From NCBI RefSeq assembly GCF_017357405.1, contig NZ_CP071597.1, positions 3,410,001-3,474,000 of the forward strand: 64,000 nt of DNA. The letters run 5' to 3'. Numbering within the stretch: the stretch's first letter is position 1; each line of letters begins with the position of its first letter. Below, piece after piece: positions 9,101 to 15,512 of the stretch. The DNA comes from Halomontanus rarus. GTDB lineage: Archaea > Halobacteriota > Halobacteria > Halobacteriales > Natrialbaceae. Both the position numbers and the translations under genes were made by a program. The notes beneath the pieces were generated by a model. The model was not told where the DNA came from. It ran no database searches and saw only the letters and a program-made list of their open reading frames with translations.

Positions 9101-10704
9101 ACTTCGCCTTCGTCCTCGACGTCTACCCCCTGTTCGACCGCGTACGCCGTCGTGTCGGCGGCCGTCGACTGGGACAGCTGCTGGAGCTGCGTGACGCTGA
9201 TCCGCTGGTTCTGGACCTGTTTTGCCGTCGCCTGTGAGGACACCTTCCCCGCGGACTGGATCTGCTGCACGGACGCCGACTGGTGCTGGGAGAGCGAGCC
9301 TCGCGCGGCCCCCTCCGCGAGCACCTGCACCTGGACGACGTTGACGATCTGGATCTGGGTCACCGAGCCCTCGCCGGCACCGCGGGCGGCCGCCTGAATC
9401 TGCTCGACGTCGACGACCTGCTCCTGGATCGCCATTCCGACGGCTCCCTTCGCTGCGCCGACGGCCGCGGACTGGGTCTGAACGACCGAAACCTCCTGGG
9501 TCTGGACGAGCACGCCACTCGAACTCCCTTCGGCGGCCGCCTGAATCTGTTCGACCGTCGCCTCCTGGCTCTGGGAGATCGACCCTTTCGCCGCACCGAA
9601 ACAGGCCTCCTGAATCTGCGTGATCGAGATCTTCTGTATCTGGGTGATCGATATTCGCTGGATCTGCCGGAGCGGTCCCTTCGCCGCACCGCGGGCGGCC
9701 GCCTGCGTCTGCTCGACGGTCACTTCTTGGCGCTGCTCGAGCGCCCCGCCGGCGGCGCCCATCGCCGCCTTTTGGACCTGTTTGATCGTCACTCGCTGAT
9801 ACTGCTCGACCTCAACGCGTTGCTCCTGCTCTTGCTCGAGAATCGCGCCGTCGAGCGCGCCCGCGGCGGCCCCAGCCGCCGCGTGTTGGACGTGTACGAT
9901 CGTGATCCGCTGGCGCTGTTCGATAGAGACCTTCTGATACTGTTCGATGACCCCGTAGGCCGCACCCTGTGCGGCTTCCTGAATCTTTCCGACCTTCTTC
10001 GTCTCCTTGACGCCCGCCTCGTGGGCGGCGCCGGCAGCGGCCCCGTTGCTCGCCATCTGGACCTGCTCGACGGTCACCCGCTGTTTCTGCGTCTGGGCGA
10101 TCGCACCGTGGCTCGCGCCCCACGTCGCGCTCTGGAGCTGGGTCGCGTTCGCCGACTGGTGCTGGGACAGCGCGCCGCCGGCCGAGCCGCCGACGGCGGC
10201 CTGAACCTGCGAGACGTTCACGTCCTGGTCCTGAACCAGCGTCCCGTGAGTCGCTCCCGTCACCGCCGCCTGAACCTGTTCGACCTCGGCGTCCTGGTGC
10301 TGGGCGACGCTCGCCAGAGCGCCCTCGACGGCCGCCGCGCGCTGTTCCTGACTGACCTCGACGCCCTGGGACTGGACGAGTTCGATCCCCTCGTCGACCC
10401 CGCGTTCGACCGCGTCTTCGTGAACGTCAGTGATCGAACGGCTCGCCGAGTCGATATCGCCCGGCGACTCGAGTTGCACGAGCGCCTCGTCCGGCGTCTC
10501 AGTCGCCGCCAGAGTCGACGAGGACGCTGCACCGTCCTCACCACCGAATGCGCCGACGCCCCCGCCCGAAAGCAGCGGCACGGCGACGACGCTCGAGACC
10601 ATCGCGACGGCGACGAGCGCCGTCAGCGCGGTTGCACCCCGGTTCATGACACCCGTCCCCGTCTCGGTGTCGATTGCGCCGATCCCACCCGATTCCGCAG
10701 CCAT
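6151..10704 (-). CDS. Giant secreted protein: Gln-rich 23-residue repeats, DUF7282-like domains, CARDB-like domains
   Basis: This 1517-residue acidic protein has a hydrophobic signal or anchor segment at 22-46 (MNRGATALTALVAVAMVSS...). Residues ~124-511 hold about 15 units of a glutamine-rich repeat with consensus AAxGAAxGxLxQxQxVxVxQxQ. Residues ~560-675, 703-796, 813-915 and 926-1080 are four beta domains of the DUF7282 type (motifs ADQTGNGTTLAVDEV, DQESNGTAVTVDAV), separated by EP-repeat linkers at ~687-700 and ~798-812. Residues ~1090-1310 form a domain with two cysteines (FRNCTAAEI, GQECIDQ). Residues ~1315-1408 and ~1413-1505 are two CARDB-like adhesion domains. No PGF-CTERM tail or C-terminal membrane helix is present. 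It is probably a cell-surface or matrix protein, and its function is unknown. An alternative start is the ATG at 10647. Confidence 0.85.
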   Translation of the reverse strand: MAAESGGIGAIDTETGTGVMNRGATALTALVAVAMVSSVVAVPLLSGGGVGAFGGEDGAASSSTLAATETPDEALVQLESPGDIDSASRSITDVHEDAVERGVDEGIELVQSQGVEVSQEQRAAAVEGALASVAQHQDAEVEQVQAAVTGATHGTLVQDQDVNVSQVQAAVGGSAGGALSQHQSANATQLQSATWGASHGAIAQTQKQRVTVEQVQMASNGAAAGAAHEAGVKETKKVGKIQEAAQGAAYGVIEQYQKVSIEQRQRITIVHVQHAAAGAAAGALDGAILEQEQEQRVEVEQYQRVTIKQVQKAAMGAAGGALEQRQEVTVEQTQAAARGAAKGPLRQIQRISITQIQKISITQIQEACFGAAKGSISQSQEATVEQIQAAAEGSSSGVLVQTQEVSVVQTQSAAVGAAKGAVGMAIQEQVVDVEQIQAAARGAGEGSVTQIQIVNVVQVQVLAEGAARGSLSQHQSASVQQIQSAGKVSSQATAKQVQNQRISVTQLQQLSQSTAADTTAYAVEQGVDVEDEGEVDDELDEYASEDAAEAVEEIEEREGEATVTLDEQASDGQTVVVDSAQLSEGGFVAVYDSGIFEGEPLESVRGVSAYLEPGEHEGIEIELDDPLEGNETLVAMAHVDTTGDEAFQYVESDGTEDDLYVGEGGVPVSDSALVTLEDAVEDDPAAEPEPEPEPEPEPEPDATLTVADQTGNGTTLAVDEVNASVDYVLAAEYDDERVESEVFDAGTVVENHTLNLEPPIEANTTVDVSVVASGDEAETDLEDGELVTESIEYTLERDPEPESEPEPEPEPEGTLNVTDQTGNGTALTVDEANASVDYVVAAEYDDERVESEVFDAGTVVENHTLDLEPPIEANTTVDVTVEAAAASPAADGDGEDGADTRNETDPLASESIEYTLEADTDVEPASVVFEDQESNGTAVTVDAVRVPDGGFVTIYDDSVLEEAAADDTDPVPVIDSDATDAVLGVSEYLDPTSVGEGESEGEDQSLEHENVTVDLFDADAVPGAEFDADELEDGEHTLVAVVHEETTGDEMFQFVESGGTADEPSLVDDEPVADDAVVTVEPEPPAEPAVEFRNCTAAEITGDVTGVRYTQDFYTTEGFGNAVSAPQIPWDEFADGENATILQIGPENDAWEREDGTRVVQIADQGSFGATDAGTQSILQGVEFETADEESLFGELHTNPDGQECIDQVRPELPELSVVDATPADDGEGGIDVMFAYENPNDAPVAVSSAFVEGTTADEPPAELQPGEETFTVDWTPEADDERLVWEVGLEDHGYDEPISAETATAGEIAPTEPAEFAVDITGTNSPIEAGETLEVTADLENVGGSGGSQEIVFALDGEPVDGTAVSLEPGESETVTLFGETSEGDAGEYTVEVASENDSDETPVTIEAAAEPAFFAVTDISAPESAEPGEEISVTATIENQGGLEGTSSVSYFVDGGLVQSTDVTLAGGEAVQVTFGAVLPTEAAGSSTQTIETADDSATATVSIVEPEAEAETMD
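9172..10335 (-). repeat. Coding repeat array, ~15 units of 23 residues (curli-like pattern)
   Basis: Within the large secreted protein, residues ~124-511 are built of units mostly 23 residues long: a small-residue half (A-A-x-G-A-A-x-G) and a strand half (QxQxVxVxQxQ). Longer units (31 or 38 residues) contain an extra eight-residue strand such as QIQRISIT. Regular Gln ladders alternating with Val/Ile, and Gly/Ala turns, are what a beta-solenoid or amyloid-type stack would show. The DNA copies have diverged, so this is an old protein-level repeat rather than recent DNA duplication. Confidence 0.85.
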
Positions 10705-11039
10705 CCGAATCCAAAGCTGTCCGGTACCATTCGTTCACGGGTGCCGCGTCGATTCGACGCATAAGCCGTCCGGTCGTTTCGGTTGGGAAAACAGGGATAA
10801 TTAGGGATTAGGGACAGACAATACGCCCGACACACCCTCGGTTCTCGAGTGTGCGTTCTCGTATCCGGCACCTGAACACGTTCTCGAGACGATCAGCCGG
10901 GCCGTCGACGACTAACACGGGAACTGACAGGAAGTGTCGTGTTGCAAACCGTTTTCCTCGAGAACGGCGTGAACGGTTCGACGTGTCGACCGCAACCGTA
11001 AACCGAAGATTCATCGTGGTTTACGAGACACGTCGGAGT
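10705..11039. other. Divergent promoter region between the giant surface protein gene and bioY
   Basis: This 335-bp gap carries promoters for both neighbours. On the minus strand an AT-rich element (gcttatgcg) lies about 50 bp before the ATG at 10704. On the plus strand the right end holds the BirA-type inverted repeat described separately. No gene is seen inside. Confidence 0.6.
10997..11025. promoter_or_regulatory. BirA-type biotin operator upstream of bioY
   Basis: A perfect inverted repeat, CGTAAACC-N13-GGTTTACG, lies 14 bp before the bioY start codon. Half-sites GTAAACC/GGTTTAC are those of the published biotin-repressor (BirA) box TTGTAAACC-N14/15-GGTTTACAA, described in bacteria and archaea. 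Its position over the expected transcription start of a leaderless gene implies repression of bioYMN when biotin is plentiful. The spacer is slightly shorter than the usual consensus. Confidence 0.85.
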
Positions 11040-11630
11040 ATGAAAACGGAGAACGAACACGAATCGGTCGAGCTGGTCGACGGTGCAGTGGTCCGCCAGT
11101 TCGCCCGCGCGGCACTGCTGGCGGCCCTGATGGGTGCCGCCGTGGTCGCAACGATCCCGTATCCGCTGTCACCGGCGCCGGTGACGTTACAGGTACTCGT
11201 CGTCTTCCTCGCCGGACTGTATCTGGGTCCGCTCTGGGGAGCGGCTTCGATCGGCCTCTATCTGGCCGCCGGCGCGGCCGGTGCGCCGGTGTTTTCCGGC
11301 ATGACCGGCGGTCCCGGCGTCCTGCTCTCGGAACCGACCGCGGGTTTCCTCTGGACGTTCCCGATCGCCGCGCTGGTCGTCGGGCTCGTCGTCCACCGCG
11401 GGCTCGCGCTCCGTGATCCCGCCGACGTCCCGCTGGCGACCGTCGTCGCGGGCCTCACCGCCGGGTTGATCCTCACCTACGTCGGCGGTACGAGTTGGTT
11501 CGCCTGGCTCATCGGAACGAGCCTCACCGAGGCGGCCGTCGCCGTCGCGATCCCCTTCGTTCCCGCTGACCTCCTCAAGATGGCCGCCGCGATCGTCATC
11601 GTCAGATCGGGTGCGATCGACACGGTGTGA
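11040..11630 (+). CDS. bioY: Biotin transporter substrate-binding subunit BioY
   Basis: The 196-residue membrane protein has about six hydrophobic segments and the BioY family blocks VTLQVLVVFLAGLYLGPLWG and GAAGAPVFSGMTGGPGVLL, then GYLWT-like FLWTFPIAA. BioY is the S-component that binds biotin in energy-coupling factor (ECF) transporters. The ORF extends upstream to 10851, but the ATG at 11040 gives the normal length and lies right behind the BirA-type operator. It begins a three-gene operon with bioM (7-bp gap) and bioN, so this is a dedicated group I/III ECF biotin importer. Confidence 0.95.
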   Translation: MKTENEHESVELVDGAVVRQFARAALLAALMGAAVVATIPYPLSPAPVTLQVLVVFLAGLYLGPLWGAASIGLYLAAGAAGAPVFSGMTGGPGVLLSEPTAGFLWTFPIAALVVGLVVHRGLALRDPADVPLATVVAGLTAGLILTYVGGTSWFAWLIGTSLTEAAVAVAIPFVPADLLKMAAAIVIVRSGAIDTV

Positions 11631-11637
11631 TCGCCCC

Positions 11638-12357
11638 GTGATCGAGTTCAGATCCGTCACGTACGGGTTCGACGACGTGCCCGTCCTCGCGGACGTCTCC
11701 CTGACGCTCGCCGACGGCGAATTCGTCGTTCTCGCGGGCGCCAACGGCAGCGGGAAGACGACGTTGTTGCGCCACTGCAACGGCCTCTTGGACCCCGATT
11801 CGGGAACCGTGCTGGTCGACGGTCGATCCGTCGCGGAGAACCCCGTCGCTGCCCGCACGAACGTCGGGATGGTGTTCCAGCACCCTCGAGACCAGTTCGT
11901 CGCCGCGACCGTCGGCGCCGACGTCGCCTTCGGTCCCGAGAACCTCGGGCTGGCACGCGAGGAGATCGACCGACGGGTCGAGACCGCTCTCGAGGCGGTG
12001 AACATGACGGGCCGGAACGCCGAGCGGATCGACTCGCTCTCGGGCGGCGAGCAATCGCGAGTCGCGATCGCCGGTGCGCTGGCGATGGATCCTACGCACC
12101 TCGTCCTCGACGAGCCGTTCACCGGACTCGACGAACCCGCTCGGCGGTCCGTCGTCGAGCGACTCGAGGCGCTCTCCCGGTCTGGAACCGGCATCGTCGT
12201 CGCGACCCACGACCTTCGGGACGTCGTGGGGCTGGCCGACCGCGTGATCGCGATGCAGGACGGGCAGGTCGCAGTCGATACACCGCCGGAACAGGGTCTG
12301 GAGGGACTCGAGACGCTGGGTATTCGGGTGCCGGAGGTCGTGAGCGGACTCGAGTGA
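11638..12357 (+). CDS. bioM: Biotin ECF transporter ATPase BioM
   Basis: The 239-residue ABC ATPase has Walker A GANGSGKTT (34-42), a Q-loop in MVFQHPRDQ, signature LSGGEQSRVAIA, Walker B LVLDEPFTGLDE and the switch histidine in VATHDL. This is the organisation of ECF/cobalt-type A-subunits. I chose the GTG at 11638, 7 bp after the bioY stop, because it begins at the conserved IEFRSVTYGF; the longer frame from 11611 overlaps bioY. It energises biotin uptake with BioN and BioY. It was called by context as well as motif: similar ATPases serve Co, Ni or other vitamins. Confidence 0.93.
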   Translation: MIEFRSVTYGFDDVPVLADVSLTLADGEFVVLAGANGSGKTTLLRHCNGLLDPDSGTVLVDGRSVAENPVAARTNVGMVFQHPRDQFVAATVGADVAFGPENLGLAREEIDRRVETALEAVNMTGRNAERIDSLSGGEQSRVAIAGALAMDPTHLVLDEPFTGLDEPARRSVVERLEALSRSGTGIVVATHDLRDVVGLADRVIAMQDGQVAVDTPPEQGLEGLETLGIRVPEVVSGLE

Positions 12358-12390
12358 GCCGAGACGGAGAACGAGAGGACACGGACAGAC

Positions 12391-13095
12391 ATGCTACCCT
12401 ACGAACCTGACGACACGCTCGCTCACCGGCTCGACCCCCGCTCGAAACTCGCCGTTCAGATGGGGTTCGCGATCGCCGCACTCTCGCACACGACGCCGGG
12501 AGCACTGCTCGCGTGTACGCTCCTGACCGGTGCGATTATGGTAACGACGCGCGTCCCGCTGGGACGAACGCTGGCGGCCTACCGCGTCGCGCTCGTCGTG
12601 CTCGTCGCGGGCCCGCTCGTCACGACGCTCTCGCTTGGGTCGCCGTGGCTCGATCCGAGCGAGGGCGTCGGGCCTGCGCTGGCGAGCTATCGGGCCCTGC
12701 TCGTCCTCCTGGTGAGCGCCGCCTACGTTCGCTCGACTCCCGTTCGGGACTCGAGAGCCGCGATTCAGCGGACGATTCCGGGAAAGCCGGGGCGGCTGCT
12801 CGGAGCCGGTATCGCGCTCGTCTTCCGGTTCCTGCCGGTTCTCAGAGCCGACCTGCGGACGATCCGCGAGGCGATGGCCGCGCGGCTTGGAACCGAACGG
12901 TCGGCGCTCGAGCGAGCGAGCACGACCGGCGTCCTGGGACTGTCACGAGCGTTCACGCGCGCGGATCGACTCGCACTCGCGATGCAGGCGCGGTGCTTCT
13001 CGTGGAATCCGACGCTCCCGACGCTCTCGTTCTCGCGAGTCGACGTGCCGGCGTTCGCGCTCGCGGGCGCGCTGGTACTCTCGGTCCTGCTGTAG
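12391..13095 (+). CDS. bioN: Biotin ECF transporter transmembrane subunit BioN (EcfT)
   Basis: The 234-residue protein has five or so membrane helices and the EcfT/CbiQ features: N-terminal HRLDPRSKLAVQMGF and two Ala-Arg-x-type coupling motifs, here MAARLGTERS and MQARCFSW. These short motifs transmit ATP hydrolysis from BioM to the S-component. It starts 33 bp after bioM on the same strand. The chain ends at TAG 13093-13095. Together with bioY and bioM it completes a biotin import system; no biotin synthesis gene is seen in the window. Confidence 0.93.
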   Translation: MLPYEPDDTLAHRLDPRSKLAVQMGFAIAALSHTTPGALLACTLLTGAIMVTTRVPLGRTLAAYRVALVVLVAGPLVTTLSLGSPWLDPSEGVGPALASYRALLVLLVSAAYVRSTPVRDSRAAIQRTIPGKPGRLLGAGIALVFRFLPVLRADLRTIREAMAARLGTERSALERASTTGVLGLSRAFTRADRLALAMQARCFSWNPTLPTLSFSRVDVPAFALAGALVLSVLL

Positions 13096-13264
13096 CACTG
13101 TCTCGATGGCACCTCAGTTCGGTCACAGTTCCAGTTCCGACTTCCGACCGACAGTCCCACTCCCACCCCACCGAACCCGAACACGGTACGTAACCGAGTG
13201 GACGGATTAATTGCTGGCACTATCACCCCCTCCCTTTGGGGGAAATCCCGACCAATTCTGTCCG

Positions 13265-13447
13265 ATGGGAAAGTGCGAAATGGACTCGACCTGTCCGGAG
13301 TACGCCACACGCGGCCTCGAGTTTCGCCACGTCGACAGCGAAGTCACCGTCTCGAGGTACTACTGCGAGGATCACTTTTTCGAAACCAGCGGTGAGTTAC
13401 GGGCCAGCGACTACTACGTGGTCGTCAGCTCGCGGGAACTTTCGTAA
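13265..13447 (+). CDS. Small cysteine-containing protein, possible zinc binder
   Basis: This 60-residue ORF starts MGKCEMDSTCPEYATRGLEF. The cysteines C4 and C10, plus CEDH near residues 34-37, could form a small zinc site (C-x5-C...C-x2-H). It contains acidic and aromatic residues, unlike the shadow ORFs around it, which supports coding. I do not recognise a family. The frame stays open upstream to 13211 (MLALSPPP...), but that part looks non-coding. The nearest neighbour, bioN, ends 170 bp upstream. Confidence 0.5.
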   Translation: MGKCEMDSTCPEYATRGLEFRHVDSEVTVSRYYCEDHFFETSGELRASDYYVVVSSRELS

Positions 13448-13913
13448 ACGGGCGGTCCGATCGGATCGAAGAGTGTTTCGTCGCGTGCCTGCCCCCTCTG
13501 TTTCGCCGGTCGAGAGTCGGTGGCAGTCTCTTCGGACGACCCGAACCGACTGGCCTAGTGGGATCCGCGAGAACGAGACGGTCGCGATACCGATCGCTAT
13601 TGGCGGATGAACATGGCGACTGCTCATCACCATGTCAATCTAGTAACAAGATTGATAACGATCGCCTCTCGAGTATCGACTGGCGGGGGTCGACGTCTGT
13701 CTTGCCAGAGAAGACGTACCGATCCGATCATCGCGATCGAACCCCCGCCATCGATACCTGGGGAGGTGTCGAGCGATCCAGAATCGGACAGCGATAGAGG
13801 CACCCCGCTGGAGGATCATTTCGACGGTTTTTGCGGGTCTTCGAGATCGACACGCATTAGAGCCAGCCCCAGAGCTGGAACGCCGTCGTCACTCGCGGAT
13901 CGGTCGTGACAAC

Positions 13914-13936
13914 GAAGCCGGTGGAAGGTGTGAACC
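13914..13936 (-). repeat. Partial copy of tRNA-Thr 3' end (copy 1)
   Basis: The segment contains gaagccggtggaa followed by gtgaacc, matching in order the acceptor and T-arm region of the tRNA-Thr gene at 14132-14154 with several mismatches. The decamer agccggtgga is identical. Such partial tRNA ends are typically left by integrative elements that use a tRNA as attachment site. Confidence 0.6.
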
Positions 13937-13979
13937 ACGCTCGGAGCAAGCTCCTCGCGTAATGTTCATCGCAGAAGAC

Positions 13980-14004
13980 GAGCCGGTGGAGAGGACTGTG
14001 AACC
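13980..14004 (-). repeat. Partial copy of tRNA-Thr 3' end (copy 2)
   Basis: This is a second degenerate copy of the tRNA-Thr 3' end: gagccggtggag is exact and is followed, after a small insertion, by gtgaacc. The bases before it (cgcagaa) also match those before the true tRNA end, so the similarity extends outside the tRNA. Confidence 0.65.
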
Positions 14005-14030
14005 ACGGTCGCAGCGAAGCTGCTCTCTGA

Positions 14031-14044
14031 TTCAAATCCCTCCA
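14031..14044 (+). repeat. Inverted 14-bp copy of tRNA-Thr T-arm
   Basis: The 14-mer ttcaaatccctcca is an exact reverse complement of 14139-14152, the T-arm/acceptor junction of the tRNA-Thr gene. Its orientation is opposite to that of copies 1 and 2. Confidence 0.65.
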
Positions 14045-14132
14045 GTCGACTTTCACTCCTCACGTCCGTTCGCCGAAGCGGTGAATCGCTTCGAGCCGTC
14101 ACTCACTCTGTTCGTGACGACGTCGCAGAAAG

Positions 14133-14206
14133 AGCCGGTGGAGGGATTTGAACCCTCGACCTAATCCTTACGAAGGATTCGCTCTGCCAGTCTGAGCTAC
14201 ACCGGC
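14133..14206 (-). tRNA. tRNA-Thr (anticodon CGT)
   Basis: The minus strand folds as a 74-nt cloverleaf. The acceptor stem is GCCGGTG/CACCGGC, there is a D-arm with AGCTCAG...CTGGCAGAGC, and the anticodon stem AATCC/GGATT encloses the loop TTCGTAA with anticodon CGT, reading ACG (Thr). The T-arm is GAGGG-TTCAAAT-CCCTC. The discriminator base is U, as known for archaeal tRNA-Thr. CCA is not encoded, and no intron is present in the anticodon loop. The trm5 gene, whose product methylates G37 of tRNAs, lies just downstream at 14310-15407. Confidence 0.97.
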
Positions 14207-14309
14207 ACCCCGCGTCCACTCACACATAGGTTCGAAGCCAGCCATAAGGATTGCGAATCGAGTGCGGGCGTGTGACCGACCGACGTGGCAGTCGCTCGAG
14301 TCCGACTCG

Positions 14310-15407
14310 TCAAGACCGCTCGAGGCGGACGTCAAGACAGACGTTCACCTCGTGTGGAGCGTACGAGCGGACCGTTCGCCTGCGTTCGACGGTGACCTCG
14401 TACGTCGGTTCCGCCGCCTCGCGGATCGCCCGCTCGCCCGGCCCGAACGGATCGTCCTCGTGCTGGATGTCGTAGTAGTGGACGAGGCAGTCCTCGCCCG
14501 CGATCGCGACCGCCGACTCGAGGAACGCGTCGGCGCTGTGTGGAAGGTTCATCACGAGGCGGTCGGCCCAGTTCTCGTACTCAGAGTCGGCGGCGACCTC
14601 GCGGACGTCCGCACGGATCGCCGTCACTCGCTCTTCGACGCCGTTCCGACGGGCGTTCTCGCGGAGGAGCTCGATCGCGCGCTCGTTGACGTCACAGCCG
14701 ACGCACTCGGCGCCGCGCTTCGCGAAGGGGATCACGAACGGACCGACGCCGGCGAACATGTCGAAGGCGTGTTCCCCGGCCTCGACCTGCTCGGCGACGC
14801 GGTGGCGTTCGGTCGCCAGCCGTGGCGAAAAGTACACGTCTGCGAGGTCGAGTGCGAACTCACAGCCGTACTCGCGGTGAACGGTCCGGGTCCCGTCCCC
14901 GACCAGCACGTCCCACTCGCGGATCCGCGTCTCGCCTTTGATCTTCGAAGCCTTGTTGACGACCGTCTCGAGGGGCAGGTCCGAGTCGACGATCGCCTGG
15001 GCGATCTCCATCGCGCGCTCGGGATCGTCCTCGTCTACGATGACGATCTCCCCGAGGCGTTCGTAGGAGGGGTCGAATCCCAGAATGTCCGCGGGTGCGG
15101 TTTGAGTGTCGCGTTCGGGAACCTCGCGGGTGACGATTTCGACCTCCTCCCCGCTCTCGAGTGTCCCTTCCCCTTTCTCCTTCGCTTCTTCTCGCGTTCT
15201 CTCTCTCTCTTCTGCTTTCACTTCCCCTTCGGCCTCGCCTACACCGTCGAGAACCGCCGACACCGCTTCGACGTTCGCCACCGGAATGTAGAGCCAGCCC
15301 TCCTCGACTGCGATCTCGAAGTCCTCGGCGATCAGGTCCGCGTCCGCCAGTACTCGCCGCGTGGCTTCCCCTTCCTCCCGGGGCACGCGGACACACGGCA
15401 CGTCCAT
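14310..15407 (-). CDS. trm5: tRNA (guanine-N1)-methyltransferase Trm5
   Basis: This 365-residue class I SAM methyltransferase has the Trm5 domain order: an N-terminal D1-like domain (MDVPCVRVPREEGEATRRVL), a middle RNA-binding region (YERLGEIVIVD, TRIREWDVLVGDG, YGCEFALDLADVYFSPRL) and a Rossmann domain with FAGVGPFVIPFAKRG. Motif IV is MNLPHSADAFL. Trm5 makes m1G37 in archaeal tRNAs. The ATG at 15407 is chosen because the upstream extension to 15470 is basic and unconserved. A charged insertion (~78-105, rich in E, R and K) interrupts the N-terminal region. Confidence 0.93.
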   Translation of the reverse strand: MDVPCVRVPREEGEATRRVLADADLIAEDFEIAVEEGWLYIPVANVEAVSAVLDGVGEAEGEVKAEERERTREEAKEKGEGTLESGEEVEIVTREVPERDTQTAPADILGFDPSYERLGEIVIVDEDDPERAMEIAQAIVDSDLPLETVVNKASKIKGETRIREWDVLVGDGTRTVHREYGCEFALDLADVYFSPRLATERHRVAEQVEAGEHAFDMFAGVGPFVIPFAKRGAECVGCDVNERAIELLRENARRNGVEERVTAIRADVREVAADSEYENWADRLVMNLPHSADAFLESAVAIAGEDCLVHYYDIQHEDDPFGPGERAIREAAEPTYEVTVERRRTVRSYAPHEVNVCLDVRLERS

Positions 15408-15512
15408 ACCTCGAGTCGCCGCCGACGGGCCGTAACGCTGACGCTTCCGCGGTCGGCGCGCGGTCGCCACAGGGTGGTGGCGTTCCGGCTCGGATCCGGA
15501 GCCGAAACCCGA

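Larger units (their letters stand above)
13448..14132. other. Gene-poor region with partial tRNA copies
   Basis: In this 685-bp stretch I find no convincing gene. ORFs on either strand here are short, Ser/Arg-rich and without motifs. The right half (13860-14110) contains repeated fragments of the 3' part of the neighbouring tRNA-Thr gene, described as separate features, which make a spurious 81-codon minus-strand ORF (13857-14102). Confidence 0.6.

Noticed and set aside
6097..9237. 1046-codon plus-strand ORF
   Set aside because: It is antisense to the giant surface-protein gene. Its product is basic and Arg/Val/Leu-rich without motifs, while the minus-strand product is acidic with clear domains. 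Long antisense frames are expected in GC-rich haloarchaeal DNA.
9283..10764. 493-codon plus-strand ORF
   Set aside because: It is antisense to the glutamine-repeat region of the same gene; its apparent repeats mirror the real ones.
13857..14102. 81-codon minus-strand ORF (SRLEGFES-type peptide)
   Set aside because: The peptide is made by translating partial tRNA-Thr copies; the LEGFE-type word arises from the T-arm sequence. Not a gene.
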